Assembly (NCBI GenBank): GCA_944393255.1
Contig: CALXZP010000024.1
Span: forward strand, 1 to 51,056
Length of the DNA stretch: 51,056 bases
Direction of reading: 5' to 3'
Source: an uncultured Clostridia bacterium
GTDB lineage: Bacteria; Bacillota; Clostridia; UBA1381
The notes below the pieces were generated by a model. The model ran no database searches. It was given only the letters and a program-made list of their open reading frames with translations, and was not told where the DNA came from. Positions 34,432-44,014 of the stretch are shown here, in pieces (within the stretch, counting starts at the first letter, position 1; each line of letters opens with the position of its first letter). A program made the translations under genes and the position numbers.

Positions 34432-35799
34432 TTATTCCGAATAATATTTATTGCCCTTCCAGTCCTTTTTGTTTACCTGCCTCGCCCTTGCCACAGCGAG
34501 ATTTTTTTCCGGTATATCCTCCGTTATGGTCGAGCCGGCGGCTATGTAAGCGCCGTCCCCCACCTTTACCGGGGATACGAGATTGGTATTGCAGCCCACG
34601 AACACGTTGTCTCCTATCTCGGAACGGAACTTATCCTTTCCGTCGTAATTGCAGGTGACGGTGCCGCAGCCGAAATTGACGTTTTTGCCGATATCCGTAT
34701 CGCCCAGATATGTGAGGTGCGATATCTTGGTGCCGTCATCTATGCTCACGTTCTTGATCTCCACAAAATCGCCGACCTTAACGTTCCTGCCGACCGCACA
34801 GCCCGGGCGCACATAAGCGAACGGGCCCACGCTCGTTCCCGCGCCTATCTCGCTTTTCAGTATAACTGAGCTGAGCACCGAAACGCCGTCGCCTATGACC
34901 GAATCCTCTATACGGCAGCCCATCTCGACCGTGCAGCCGCAGCCTATCCTCGTTTTTCCGGCAATGGTCACGTTCGAGGCTATGACGGTATCCTCGCCTA
35001 TCTCAGCGTCCGCGCTTATGAACACGCTCGAAGGATCGATAATGGTAACGCCGCCGAGCATATGCCTTTCGTTTATGCGCCTCTGCATTATCGCCTCGGC
35101 CTCGCTCAGCTGAACGCGGTTGTTTATGCCGCGTATCTCGTCATTGTCCTCTATGGTGTATCCGCCTATCCTCCTGCCCTCGCTTCGCAGTATCTCAAGC
35201 GTATCGGTGAGATAATATTCGCCCTGGGCGTTGTTCGGGGTAAGCTTTCCGAGCGCTGCCGCCAGAGCTTCGCTGTCGAACACGTACATGCCGGAATTTA
35301 TCTCCTTTATCTTCTTTTCCTCCTCGCTCGCGTCCTTCTGCTCAACTATGCGCAGCACCGCGCCGTCCGCGCCGCGGACTATCCTGCCGTAGCCGGAAGC
35401 GTCCTCAAGCTCGGCGGTTATGACCGTTGCGCTGTTTCCGAGCGACGTGTGGTATTCTACCGCTTTCTTTATCGTCTCCGCGGTTATCAGCGGCGTGTCG
35501 CCGTTTAATACTACAACACAGCCCTTAGCCGCCTTTATATGCTCCTCAGCCTGCATGACCGCATGACCCGTTCCGAGCTGCTCCGCCTGCACCGCCGTCT
35601 TTGCGCTTTCACCTATGACCGGTCTTACCAGCTCCGCCTTATGACCTATCACCGCAACGACCTCTTCCGCGCCGGCGTCGCGCGACGCGTCTATGACCCA
35701 TCTCACAAGCTCCTTGCCGCATACCTTATGGATGACCTTGGGCATCGCCGACTTCATTCTCGTTCCCATGCCCGCCGCCAATATAACACTTGTAAACAT
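34432..35799 (-). CDS. glmU: Bifunctional UDP-N-acetylglucosamine pyrophosphorylase/glucosamine-1-phosphate acetyltransferase
   Basis: Makes UDP-GlcNAc, the precursor of peptidoglycan and other glycans. The 455 residues have the N-terminal uridylyltransferase domain (LAAGMGTRMKSAMPKVIHKV, GTGHAVMQAEEHI, NGDTPLI) to about 230 and a left-handed beta-helix acetyltransferase domain after that, with its hexapeptide repeats and KISHLTYLGDTDIGKNVNFG and GTVTCNYDGKDK at the active site. It starts one base after the ribF stop. Confidence 0.97.
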   Translation of the reverse strand: MFTSVILAAGMGTRMKSAMPKVIHKVCGKELVRWVIDASRDAGAEEVVAVIGHKAELVRPVIGESAKTAVQAEQLGTGHAVMQAEEHIKAAKGCVVVLNGDTPLITAETIKKAVEYHTSLGNSATVITAELEDASGYGRIVRGADGAVLRIVEQKDASEEEKKIKEINSGMYVFDSEALAAALGKLTPNNAQGEYYLTDTLEILRSEGRRIGGYTIEDNDEIRGINNRVQLSEAEAIMQRRINERHMLGGVTIIDPSSVFISADAEIGEDTVIASNVTIAGKTRIGCGCTVEMGCRIEDSVIGDGVSVLSSVILKSEIGAGTSVGPFAYVRPGCAVGRNVKVGDFVEIKNVSIDDGTKISHLTYLGDTDIGKNVNFGCGTVTCNYDGKDKFRSEIGDNVFVGCNTNLVSPVKVGDGAYIAAGSTITEDIPEKNLAVARARQVNKKDWKGNKYYSE

Positions 35800-35800
35800 A

Positions 35801-36712
35801 TCAGTTCAATTCCTTTCCCGCCCGGATCTTATCGGCGTTTATTTGTTTTATAAGTTCTTCTATACTATTGAATTTTATATCGCCGCGCAGCCTTTTTATG
35901 AACTCCGCGCTTATCTCCTCGCCGTAGATGTCCCCGTCAAAGCCGAGTATATGGCTCTCCACCGTTATCCGCTCCGCTCCGAATGTCGGGTTGCTGCCTA
36001 CGTTTATAACGCTTTTGTACTTTTTGCCGCGCACGTATGTGTAGCCGGCATACACCCCGTTTTTCGGTATCGCAGTATCCGTCTCATACGAGATATTCGC
36101 GGTGGGTATACCCATTTTCCTGCCGTTTTGAAGTCCGTGCTCAACTTTTCCCTCAAGCCGCACGGGTCTGCCGAGCAGCGCCGCCGCCCTTTCAACGTCA
36201 CCCTCGGCGATCAGCGAGCGTATGAGCGTGCTTTTCACGGCGCTGCCGTCCATATCTATCTCATCGGTAACTACCGTCTCAAAGCCGTATCTTTCTCCGA
36301 GCTCTCTCAGCAGCTCCGCGTCGCCCGCCGCCCTGTAGCCGAACCGGTAATCATAGCCGACGCATACCGCCGCCGGATGAAGCGCGTCCGTGAGCTGTGC
36401 AACGAATTCCTCCGGCTCCAGATGCATGAACGCCTCGTCGAAATCGCGGATATACACAAAATCCATGCCCGCTTCCTCAAGCAGTCTGAGCTTCTGCTTT
36501 TCGGGCGTGATGAGCTTCGGCTTCGCACCCGAAACCAGCCTGCGCGAATGCTCCGAAAAGAGCAGCACTCCGCATTTGCAGCCGTGCTCCTTCGCATAGC
36601 TCCTGCACCGGCCTATGACCGCCATATGCGCGGTATGAAGCCCGTCGAAATTCCCGAGCGCGACAGCCGTTCTGCTGTACGGCACGCTACCGCCCTGCCG
36701 GATCATCTCCAT
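35801..36712 (-). CDS. ribF: Bifunctional riboflavin kinase/FAD synthetase
   Basis: Converts riboflavin to FMN and then FAD. The 303 residues have an N-terminal adenylyltransferase domain (VALGNFDGLHTAHMAVIGRC; CVGYDYRFGYRAAGDAELL; KSTLIRSLIAEGDVERAAA) and a C-terminal kinase domain (GRPVRLEGKVEHGLQNGRKM and GIPTANISYE). The HTAH in place of the usual HLGH is a small variation. It lies in the truB-ribF order usual for Firmicutes. Confidence 0.96.
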   Translation of the reverse strand: MEMIRQGGSVPYSRTAVALGNFDGLHTAHMAVIGRCRSYAKEHGCKCGVLLFSEHSRRLVSGAKPKLITPEKQKLRLLEEAGMDFVYIRDFDEAFMHLEPEEFVAQLTDALHPAAVCVGYDYRFGYRAAGDAELLRELGERYGFETVVTDEIDMDGSAVKSTLIRSLIAEGDVERAAALLGRPVRLEGKVEHGLQNGRKMGIPTANISYETDTAIPKNGVYAGYTYVRGKKYKSVINVGSNPTFGAERITVESHILGFDGDIYGEEISAEFIKRLRGDIKFNSIEELIKQINADKIRAGKELN

Positions 36713-36797
36713 CTTCCGCTCCCCCTTGTCAAAAACTTATGCCGGACGTCCGCGAAGCATACGTTCCGCCCGAAAAATACATATCCCGCAAAAAACG

Positions 36798-37658
36798 TTA
36801 CCAAAACGACTTTACGAGCACGAGCCGCATATCCTCTATCCTTGAAACGCACAAAAACCTGCCGCCGCTGCCGTAGAGCCTGTAGCTCTGCCCTTCCTCG
36901 CCGCCGCGCCACGTCATCCTTACGCCGTTGACTATGCTGCGCTCCTGCTTCTCGTTCAGCCGTATCTCCTCAAGCTCCGAAAAAAGCCTGTCTGTTGGGA
37001 TCACGGCGGCGCCGGGATCCTCCAGCTCCTCCAGACGGCTGAGCGTGTACGCATCGTCTATCGAAAATCCCGCCGCCTCCGTCCTGCGCAGCTCCGTCAT
37101 GACCGCGCCGCAGCCGAGCGCGCTGCCTATGTCGTCGCACAGAGAACGTATGTAGGTGCCCTTTGAGCAGCGCACGTCAAGCGACACGAAGGGCAGCGAT
37201 ATATCAGTTATATCCGCGGAGTACACCGTAACGCGTCTCCTTTCGCGCTCGACCTCTATACCGCTCCTCGCAAGCTCATACAGCTTTTTTCCGTCCTTTT
37301 TTATCGCGCTGTACATAGGCGGCAGCTGATCGTATTCGCCTGTAAAGCCGGAAACGGCGCGGTGCACGTCCTCCTCGGTAACCCTGACCTCGCTTATCTG
37401 CGTTATCGTTCCCTCCGAATCGAGCGTATCGCTGCGCTTGCCCAGCTCCATGACCGCACTGTAGCGCTTATCCGATACCGTAAGCATACCGGCCGCCTTT
37501 GTGGCGCTGCCTATGCACACGGGCAGAACCCCCGACGCCATCGGATCGAGCGTTCCCGTATGCCCGGCGCGCTTTGTTCCGAAGATCCGCCGTATACGCG
37601 CCGCAACCCCGTGCGAGGTCATGCCCTGAGGCTTATCGACTATAACTATACCGTTCAT
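36798..37658 (-). CDS. truB: tRNA pseudouridine(55) synthase
   Basis: Makes pseudouridine 55 in the T-loop of tRNAs. The 286 residues begin MNGIVIVDKPQGMTSHGVAA, with the catalytic Asp in GHTGTLDPMASGVLPVCIG and later motifs DQLPPMYSAIKKDGKKLYEL and VRCSKGTYIRSLCDDIG, followed by a C-terminal PUA-like part. I chose the ATG at 37658, with GGGGAG 8 bases upstream; it overlaps the nrnA stop by 4 bases. The frame extension to 37676 was not used. Confidence 0.96.
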   Translation of the reverse strand: MNGIVIVDKPQGMTSHGVAARIRRIFGTKRAGHTGTLDPMASGVLPVCIGSATKAAGMLTVSDKRYSAVMELGKRSDTLDSEGTITQISEVRVTEEDVHRAVSGFTGEYDQLPPMYSAIKKDGKKLYELARSGIEVERERRRVTVYSADITDISLPFVSLDVRCSKGTYIRSLCDDIGSALGCGAVMTELRRTEAAGFSIDDAYTLSRLEELEDPGAAVIPTDRLFSELEEIRLNEKQERSIVNGVRMTWRGGEEGQSYRLYGSGGRFLCVSRIEDMRLVLVKSFW

Positions 37659-38602
37659 CTCAAAAGCTCCCCGCATGCCTTTACGACCATTTCCTCAGCT
37701 TCGGCGATATCCGACGCCTCGACCGTACAGCCCGCCGCCTTGGCATGTCCGCCGCCGCCGAACGCCTGAGCCGCCTCCGACACGTCGGCCTCGCCGTTTG
37801 AGCGCAGGCTCACGCGTATCATGCCGTTCACATCCTTTATCGACGCGGCTATCTCCGTTCCGCATATGCGCCTGGGGATATCCACGATATCGGAAACGTC
37901 CTCTATATCCAGCCCGTATTTCTCCGCCGAGGCGGGGTCTGCTGAAACTATCCTCAGCCTGCCGCCGAAATACGAGCGTATCTTTCCCGTCAGCTCCGCC
38001 TTGAAAAGCTCGGTCTCAAGCGGTACGCTGTCAAAAAGCAGCCGCGCCGCAGCGGCGTGGTCTATGCCCTTTTCCATCAGCTCCGCCGCCGTGCGCATGG
38101 TCTTAGGCGACGTGTTCGAATACGCAAAACAGCCCGTATCCGAGCATATGGCGGTATAGAGATATCCCGCCGCCGCCGCGCTCATCTCGGCTCCCAGGCT
38201 GCCGTACAGCCCGGCGATCAGCTCGCCCGTAGAGGAAGCCTGTGCGTCCACGTAATTCACGTCCCCGAACATTGTGTTCGTCTTATGATGGTCTATATTC
38301 AAAACGCATCCCGCCCTGTCCGCCAGCGCGGCGCGCTCTCCGAGCCTTTCCCTGTCACCGCAGTCGAGCACGATACACGTATCATAGACTTCCGTCTCTC
38401 CGCCGTATACCTTTATGCCGTCCGCCATGAACCGGAGTCTCTGCCCCACAGGCTCCTCGGCATATATCACGGCCTCCTTGCCCAGCGCACCCAGGAGCTC
38501 AGCCATTGCAAGGCACGAGCCTAAGGCGTCGCCGTCAGCGTTCACATGCGGCAGTATCACCGCCGAACGCGCTTTTTTTATCAGTTCCTCAGCACCGTCC
38601 AT
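37655..38602 (-). CDS. nrnA: DHH-family oligoribonuclease/PAP phosphatase NrnA
   Basis: Degrades short RNA oligomers and 3'-phosphoadenosine 5'-phosphate. The 315 residues contain the DHH motifs ILPHVNADGDALGSCLAMAE, CIVLDCGD and LNIDHHKTNTMFGDVNYVD, and the DHHA1 C-terminal RVSLRSNGEADVSEAAQAFG followed by GGGHAKAAGC. It lies between rbfA and truB, its common position in Firmicutes. A hairpin lies in the 52-base gap to rbfA. Confidence 0.94.
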   Translation of the reverse strand: MDGAEELIKKARSAVILPHVNADGDALGSCLAMAELLGALGKEAVIYAEEPVGQRLRFMADGIKVYGGETEVYDTCIVLDCGDRERLGERAALADRAGCVLNIDHHKTNTMFGDVNYVDAQASSTGELIAGLYGSLGAEMSAAAAGYLYTAICSDTGCFAYSNTSPKTMRTAAELMEKGIDHAAAARLLFDSVPLETELFKAELTGKIRSYFGGRLRIVSADPASAEKYGLDIEDVSDIVDIPRRICGTEIAASIKDVNGMIRVSLRSNGEADVSEAAQAFGGGGHAKAAGCTVEASDIAEAEEMVVKACGELLR

Positions 38603-38622
38603 TATATCACCGCCAACCCAAG

Positions 38623-38650
38623 AAGGGGCTGTTCGTTATCCCAGCCCCTT
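38623..38650. repeat. Hairpin in the rbfA-nrnA gap
   Basis: AAGGGGCTG and CAGCCCCTT are perfect inverted arms around a 10-base loop. On the transcribed (minus) strand no T-run follows, so it is more likely an RNA processing or stability element between operon genes than a terminator. Confidence 0.6.
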
Positions 38651-38654
38651 TGCA

Positions 38655-38987
38655 TTATTTTATTTCTCTCAATATTTTATTGATGTGCGAGCCGTGCTCT
38701 ATCGAGTTATCCAGCTCGAAAACAAGCTCCGGAGTGTATCTCAGATCCACCCGTTTCCCCAGCTCGCGCCGTATATATCCCGCCGCGCTCTTAAGACCCT
38801 CCATGGCCCTGCGCCTGACGGTATCGTCGCCCATGACGGAGATATACGCCTTAGCATACCTCAGGTCGTTCGTAACGCTGACCGCTACAACGCTCGTCAT
38901 GAGCGGTATGCGCGAATCCTTGAGCTCCCTTATTATGTTCGCCAGCTCGCGCATGACCTCGCCGTTTATCTTATCTATTCTTGCCAT
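38655..38987 (-). CDS. rbfA: Ribosome-binding factor A
   Basis: A small KH-fold protein needed for late 30S maturation. The 110 residues show INGEVMRELANIIRELKDSR, MTSVVAVSVTNDLRYAKAYI, YIRRELGKRVDLRYTPELVF and the family C-terminal DNSIEHGSHINKIL. It lies 55 bases after infB in the conserved infB-rbfA order. Confidence 0.96.
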   Translation of the reverse strand: MARIDKINGEVMRELANIIRELKDSRIPLMTSVVAVSVTNDLRYAKAYISVMGDDTVRRRAMEGLKSAAGYIRRELGKRVDLRYTPELVFELDNSIEHGSHINKILREIK

Positions 38988-39042
38988 ATCAAAATTTCCT
39001 CCGAGTTACGAAGCGGCGGACGCGGATAAGCTGCGCCCCGCC

Positions 39043-41529
39043 TTATCTTTCGATCTCCTGCATCTCAAAGCACTCTATAGTGTCGCCTTCCTTGACGTCG
39101 TTGAAGCCCTCGATGCCGATACCGCATTCGAAACGCTCCGTGACCTCCTTAGCGTCGTCCTTGAAACGCTTAAGGCTGGATATCTTGCCCTCGTGTATGA
39201 TTATGCCGTCGCGCACAACGCGCACAGAGGCGTTTCTGAGTATCTTTCCCTGCGTTACGTACGAACCGGCGATAAGCCCTACATTGGGCACGCGGAAGGT
39301 CTGGCGCACATCGGCATAGCCGAGCACTACCTCCTTATACTCGGGATCGAGCATACCCTTCATAGCCGCTTCTATTTCTTCTATAGCCTGGTATATAACT
39401 CTGTAAAGGCGTATATCCACCTCGTTCTGCTGGCTCAGCGCCACAGCGCCCGCGTCGGGACGGACGTTGAAGCCGACGATTATCGCGTTCGACGCGTTCG
39501 CAAGCATTACGTCCGATTCGTTTACCGCACCAACGCCGCCGTGGATGACCCTAACTCTTACCTCATCGTTCGAGAGCTTTTCAAGGCTTTGCTTTACGGC
39601 CTCGACGGAGCCCTGAACATCGGCCTTGACGATAACGTCAAGCTCCTTCATATTGCCCTCGTCTATCTGGCTGAACAGATTGTCAAGCGATACCTTTACT
39701 ACGGAATTGAACTTATCCTCCTGTATCTCCTGCCTTCTCTGCTCCGCAACGTCGCGGGCAAGCTTTTCATCCGTAACGGCTATAAGCTCGTCGCCGCCGG
39801 ACGGAGCCTCGTTGAGACCCTGTATCTCGACCGGAGTTGACGGGCCGGCCTCCTTCACGCGTCTGCCCTTGTCGTTCGTCATAGCCCTGACGTGACCTAC
39901 GGAAGTACCGCATATAACGGTGTCGCCCTGCCTGAGCGTTCCGTTCTGAACGAGCACCGTGGCAACGGGGCCCTTGCCCTTATCAACACGCGCCTCTATA
40001 ACGGTTCCCTTCGCCATACGGTTCGGGTTCGCCTTAAGCTCCTTCATATCCGCTACGAGCAGCACCATCTCCAAAAGTCCGTCTATATTTATCTTCTTCT
40101 TCGCGCTTATCTCAACACAGACCGTATCGCCGCCCCATTCCTCGGGAACGAGACCATATTCCATAAGCGACTGCTTAACGCGGTCTACGTTTGCGTTTTC
40201 CTTATCTATCTTGTTTATCGCAACGATTATATCTATGCCCGCCGCCTTGGCGTGGTTTATCGCCTCAACTGTCTGCGGCATTATGCCGTCGTCTGCCGCT
40301 ACTACGAGTATCGCGATATCCGTCACCTGTGCGCCGCGCGCGCGCATTGTCGTAAACGCCTCATGACCGGGCGTGTCGAGGAAGGTTATCCTCCTGTCGT
40401 TGAGCTTTACGCTGTATGCGCCTATATGCTGCGTTATGCCCCCGGCCTCGGTCTCGATAACGCTCGTATGCCTTATCGCGTCGAGCAAAGAGGTCTTGCC
40501 GTGGTCTACGTGACCCATGACAACGACTACCGGCGGGCGCTCCGTAAGCTCCTCCGGCTTATCCTCTGCATCCGCTTCCATGAGCAGCTTATCTTCCTTT
40601 GAGAGGACTATCTCTTTATTGACCTTTATGCCGAAATCGTCGGCTATAAGCTCGGCGGTGTCGAAATCTATCGTCTGGTTTACGGTCGCCATTATACCGA
40701 GCAGCATGAGCTTTTTGACGATCTCCGCCGCGCCCTTGCCCATCTTTGAGGCGAGGTCGCCTACGGTTATGAGATCGGGCACGTCTATCTCGGTTATCAC
40801 CTTTGCCTTCGGCTTCGGCTTAGGCTGCTGCTTCCTGTCGCGCTCGTTTTTGCGCTGCGCCGGCTTGCCGCCCTTCTTATCCTGTCTCTTATCGTTTTTC
40901 TTATTCTTATTTTTTTCACGGCGTCCCACACGGACGTCGTCGGCAAATTTTTCGAGCCTCTCGCTCTTTTCAAGCTTATCGAGATCCACGTTCGCGGAAC
41001 GGGTGTCCACGGTACGGCTCTTTTTCTCGCTCTTTACCACAAATTCTTCGGACGTCCCGGAATTATCGATATTGGAAAGATCCACTCTTACGCCGGACTG
41101 CTTCTTTGCAAGGTTGTGGTGCTTTTTCTGCTTTTCCTTTTTCGCCTTTTCCTCAGCCTTGCGCTTTGCGCGCTGCTCCGCCTCCGCCTTTTCGCGGGCG
41201 GCCTTTTTCGCGGCATTCTTTGCGGCCTGCTCGGCTTCCTTTGCGGCGCGCTCGGCTTTAGCCTTTTCCTCGGCCTCGCGCTTTTTCCGCTCCTCCTTTT
41301 CCCGGACTTCCTTTAGCGCGGCGTCGCGCAGCTCCATTGCCTCCGCCTCGCTCGTTTCGGACTCCTTTGTGATTATATCTACCACCATCGCCGCCTGTTC
41401 GTCCGTCAAAACGCTCGCGGCGCTCTTAACGTGCTCGCCGTACTCCGCCAGCTTTTCTATAACGTCCTTATTTACGGCCTTGAATTTCTTTGTTATTTCT
41501 CCAAGTTTAGTTGTTGATGATTCTGCCAT
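39043..41529 (-). CDS. infB: Translation initiation factor IF-2
   Basis: A GTPase that brings initiator tRNA to the 30S subunit. The 828 residues have a short start domain, a long charged Lys/Glu/Ala/Arg-rich linker at about 76-240, an IF2_N domain at about 248-300 ([20 protein letters not shown]), the G domain with G1 [15 protein letters not shown] at 339, [17 protein letters not shown] and VAINKIDK, and the C-terminal fMet-tRNA-binding region ending [11 protein letters not shown]. It follows ylxQ by 6 bases. Confidence 0.98.
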   Translation of the reverse strand: MAESSTTKLGEITKKFKAVNKDVIEKLAEYGEHVKSAASVLTDEQAAMVVDIITKESETSEAEAMELRDAALKEVREKEERKKREAEEKAKAERAAKEAEQAAKNAAKKAAREKAEAEQRAKRKAEEKAKKEKQKKHHNLAKKQSGVRVDLSNIDNSGTSEEFVVKSEKKSRTVDTRSANVDLDKLEKSERLEKFADDVRVGRREKNKNKKNDKRQDKKGGKPAQRKNERDRKQQPKPKPKAKVITEIDVPDLITVGDLASKMGKGAAEIVKKLMLLGIMATVNQTIDFDTAELIADDFGIKVNKEIVLSKEDKLLMEADAEDKPEELTERPPVVVVMGHVDHGKTSLLDAIRHTSVIETEAGGITQHIGAYSVKLNDRRITFLDTPGHEAFTTMRARGAQVTDIAILVVAADDGIMPQTVEAINHAKAAGIDIIVAINKIDKENANVDRVKQSLMEYGLVPEEWGGDTVCVEISAKKKINIDGLLEMVLLVADMKELKANPNRMAKGTVIEARVDKGKGPVATVLVQNGTLRQGDTVICGTSVGHVRAMTNDKGRRVKEAGPSTPVEIQGLNEAPSGGDELIAVTDEKLARDVAEQRRQEIQEDKFNSVVKVSLDNLFSQIDEGNMKELDVIVKADVQGSVEAVKQSLEKLSNDEVRVRVIHGGVGAVNESDVMLANASNAIIVGFNVRPDAGAVALSQQNEVDIRLYRVIYQAIEEIEAAMKGMLDPEYKEVVLGYADVRQTFRVPNVGLIAGSYVTQGKILRNASVRVVRDGIIIHEGKISSLKRFKDDAKEVTERFECGIGIEGFNDVKEGDTIECFEMQEIER

Positions 41530-41535
41530 ACCATA

Positions 41536-41853
41536 TCACCCTTTCTCTGTTTCGCTTGAGATAAATATATCTAAAATTGCCTTAGCAAAATTGCAGTCGT
41601 TAACGGAGACCACTGCTCTGTCTCCGCCGCCTGTGGCATGACCCAGGCTTTCCATATCCGAATATTCGATCAGCTTTACGCCGTAGTGTCTGCAAGGATC
41701 GGATATGGCCTTTTTCGTGTTCTCCGACGCGTCCGACGCAAGCAGCACCAGCCTGGCGCGGCGCGAGCTTATGGCCTTTCTGCATATGAAGACTCCCGTT
41801 GAGACCTTTCCGGCGCGCTTTGCCAGCCCCAGCATACTCAGCAGTTTATCCAT
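41536..41853 (-). CDS. Ribosomal protein L7Ae-like protein YlxQ
   Basis: A 105-residue L7Ae/L30e/Gadd45-fold RNA-binding protein. It begins MDKLLSMLGLAKRAGKVSTG with VFICRKAISSRRARLVLLAS, the usual YlxQ pattern. It is encoded between ylxR and infB across Firmicutes and binds a kink-turn-type RNA, but its cellular role is not settled. It overlaps the ylxR stop by 8 bases. Confidence 0.92.
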   Translation of the reverse strand: MDKLLSMLGLAKRAGKVSTGVFICRKAISSRRARLVLLASDASENTKKAISDPCRHYGVKLIEYSDMESLGHATGGGDRAVVSVNDCNFAKAILDIFISSETEKG

Positions 41854-42106
41854 TTATGCAGCCCTCCGCCTGTCTGTACAGCTCCGCTGCGTTTTTGCAG
41901 CCCAAATGCCTTTCAAGGCATTTTTTCTTTTCCGCTTTTTTTATACATTCAATGCCTGCGCAGATATATGCGCCCCTGCCGAACTTTTTCTTATGTAGAT
42001 CCAATTCGGCGGTATCCGAGCCTTTCGCGGCGATGAAACGGATCAGCTCCGGCGCCGGCTTCATGCTCCTGCAAGCAATACACATCCTGAGCGGTACGTG
42101 CGTCAT
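41846..42106 (-). CDS. rnpM: YlxR/RnpM, RNase P-modulating protein
   Basis: An 86-residue basic protein of the YlxR family (DUF448). The signature is VPLRMCIACRSMKPAPELIR, then LDLHKKKFGRGAYICAGIEC. Bacillus YlxR (RnpM) binds the RNase P RNA and modulates its activity. I chose the ATG at 42106 (AAGGTG upstream) because the frame extension to 42142 lacks family sequence. It lies between nusA and ylxQ as expected. Confidence 0.92.
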   Translation of the reverse strand: MTHVPLRMCIACRSMKPAPELIRFIAAKGSDTAELDLHKKKFGRGAYICAGIECIKKAEKKKCLERHLGCKNAAELYRQAEGCING

Positions 42107-42158
42107 ACGATCACCTTTTCCCCTTCCCGAACGGCTGCGCAAAGCGGCGCTTTGCGCC

Positions 42159-43199
42159 TTATTCGGAAGCTATGTCTATCTTCCAGCCCGTGAGCTTTGC
42201 GGCAAGCCTTACGTTCTGTCCGGCCTTGCCTATGGCCAAAGAGAGCTGGTATTCGGGAACTACGACCCTCGCGGTCTTTTCCTCCTCGTTCAGCTTGCAG
42301 GAGACCGGTCTTGACGGTGAAAGCGCCGCCATGATGAACTCTGCGGGATCCTCGCTCCACTTTATTATATCTATCTTCTCTGTTTTCAGCTCGTCGTTTA
42401 TGCTCTGAACGCGGAGCCCCTTCGCGCCTATGCACGCGCCCTGAGCATCGACCTCCGGATCGTTTGAATAAACGGCTATCTTTGTCCTTGAGCCGCCCTC
42501 TCTGGCTATGCCCTTTATCTCGACTATGCCCTCGGCTATCTCGGGCACCTCTTTTTCAAAAAGCTTTCTCACCAGACCCGGATGCGTTCTTGAGAGTATC
42601 AGCTGAGTGCTCCTGTGGTCGGTCCTGACGTCGCTAACATAGAACCTCAAAACGTCGCCGGGCTTATATACCTCGCCTTCGGGCTGCTCCTTTTTCGGGA
42701 GTACCGCCTCGGTCTGGTCGTACTGCTCAACGTCCACATACACCCTGTCTGCGTCCGCAAGTATGACGGTGCCCGTCACCATGCCGAGCGAACGGTCGGA
42801 ACGGTCGCCGTAGACGATACCGCGCTCCGCCTCGCGGATGCGCTGCGTTACCACCTGCTTCGCCGTCATGGCGCTCACCCGTCCGAAATCGCGCGGAGTG
42901 ACCTCTATATTAACGATATCGTCAAGCTGATAATCGCCGGATATCGCCCTCGCGTCCTCGAGCGATATCTCCTCGCGGCTGTCCTCGGCCAGCTCTACGA
43001 CCTTCTTCTGCGAAAATACCTTTATCTCACCGGTTTCGCGGTCGATAGACACCAGAACGTTCGGCGACTCGTTTTTGCCTTTATAGTAATTTCTCTTGTA
43101 CGCGGCTACCAGCGCGGCCTCCAGAGCGTCGATTATGACCTCCTCCTCTATGCCACGGTCCTCGCACAGATCCTTTATTGCCTTTAACAGCTCATTCAT
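42159..43199 (-). CDS. nusA: Transcription termination/antitermination factor NusA
   Basis: Binds RNA polymerase and nascent RNA and affects pausing and termination. The 346 residues have the N-terminal polymerase-binding domain (NELLKAIKDLCEDRGIEEEV), an S1 domain (GTVILADADRVYVDVEQYD), and two KH domains with GACIGAKGLRVQSINDEL and the late LSLAIGKAGQNVRLAAKLTG. It stops after KH2, without the acidic repeats of proteobacteria, as is normal in Firmicutes. It lies 47 bases after rimP. Confidence 0.97.
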   Translation of the reverse strand: MNELLKAIKDLCEDRGIEEEVIIDALEAALVAAYKRNYYKGKNESPNVLVSIDRETGEIKVFSQKKVVELAEDSREEISLEDARAISGDYQLDDIVNIEVTPRDFGRVSAMTAKQVVTQRIREAERGIVYGDRSDRSLGMVTGTVILADADRVYVDVEQYDQTEAVLPKKEQPEGEVYKPGDVLRFYVSDVRTDHRSTQLILSRTHPGLVRKLFEKEVPEIAEGIVEIKGIAREGGSRTKIAVYSNDPEVDAQGACIGAKGLRVQSINDELKTEKIDIIKWSEDPAEFIMAALSPSRPVSCKLNEEEKTARVVVPEYQLSLAIGKAGQNVRLAAKLTGWKIDIASE

Positions 43200-43246
43200 T
43201 TTTGCGCAGCTCCTGTTCTTTAGAATTTAAGTGTTTTATTGTCGTT

Positions 43247-43702
43247 TTAGAATGTGAATTTCAGCCTTATATACGCGGCGTCCTTAAGAGCCACGGCGAT
43301 ATCCCCGCCGTCCCTTTCTATAACGGCGCTGCCGCCGCAAAAGCCCTTGAGCACACCGTCAAACTCCTTCACGCCGTCAGAGGGCGCGTAAAGCTTGACT
43401 TCTACCTCGCGTCCTTTATAATATTCAAACTCGCGTTCCTTTTTAAGCTTCCTGTCAACGCCCGGCGAGGACACCTCGAGCGAGTACGCCCCGCTTATTA
43501 TATCGGCCTTGTCAAGCTCCTCCTCAACGGCGCGCGAAAACGCCTCGCAGGAGTCGATATCAACGCCGCCCTCCCTGTCTATATAATAGCAGAGAACGCC
43601 GTTATCATAAGAAACGTCCACTATATACACGCCCTGCTCCGAAGCGGTCTTATCGCCGAGCATGAGCGCCTTTTCTTCGATTATTTTTGATCTTCCCGCC
43701 AT
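43247..43702 (-). CDS. rimP: Ribosome maturation factor RimP
   Basis: Acts in 30S assembly. The 151 residues begin MAGRSKIIEEKALMLGDKTA. Family segments are GVYIVDVSYDNGVLCYYIDR, GVDIDSCEAFSRAVEEELDK and YSLEVSSPGVDRKLKKEREF, followed by the Sm-like C-terminal domain. I chose the ATG at 43702, with CAGGAG 5 bases upstream. The extension to 43825 lies over the operon leader. It is the first gene of the rimP-to-mfd operon. Confidence 0.95.
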   Translation of the reverse strand: MAGRSKIIEEKALMLGDKTASEQGVYIVDVSYDNGVLCYYIDREGGVDIDSCEAFSRAVEEELDKADIISGAYSLEVSSPGVDRKLKKEREFEYYKGREVEVKLYAPSDGVKEFDGVLKGFCGGSAVIERDGGDIAVALKDAAYIRLKFTF

Positions 43703-43890
43703 ATGCACTCCTGTTTTTTCATCCGCATAATTAAAGAGTGCGTAAAACGCACTCTTTAGAATACTTATATGGGCCGGATCACCGTCTTTGCATATCCTGC
43801 GGCGGATCGATGTTTCCGCCGTCACGGCTCAAGACGTGCTCTGCTGCTTAGGCATACGGAAAAATGCCCTGACCCAGCTATATTCCAAGC
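43703..43890 (-). promoter_or_regulatory. Long structured leader of the rimP-nusA operon
   Basis: About 190 bases between the predicted transcription start and rimP. A perfect 11-bp hairpin lies at 43733-43757 (AAAGAGTGCGT / ACGCACTCTTT, short loop) and a GC-rich hairpin at 43800-43821 (CGGCGG / CCGCCG). The first is only 31 bases from the rimP start, and on the transcript it is followed by TTTAATTAT rather than a full T-run, so it may be a weak attenuator. Confidence 0.5.
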
Positions 43891-43896
43891 ATATAC

Positions 43897-43925
43897 ATGA
43901 TACCATAAACGACCTGCTTTGTCAA
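43897..43925 (-). promoter_or_regulatory. Sigma-A promoter for the rimP-to-mfd operon
   Basis: On the minus strand TTGACA (43920-43925), 17 bases, TATCAT (43897-43902). It is the only clear promoter before rimP and could drive twelve genes. Confidence 0.75.
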
Positions 43926-44014
43926 GCATTGTACGTATATATCGTTATTTTGTACAATTTCATGCGCTTATATACGCCGTTTTGACCATAGTATATATCA
44001 TAAACCGCTCACGC

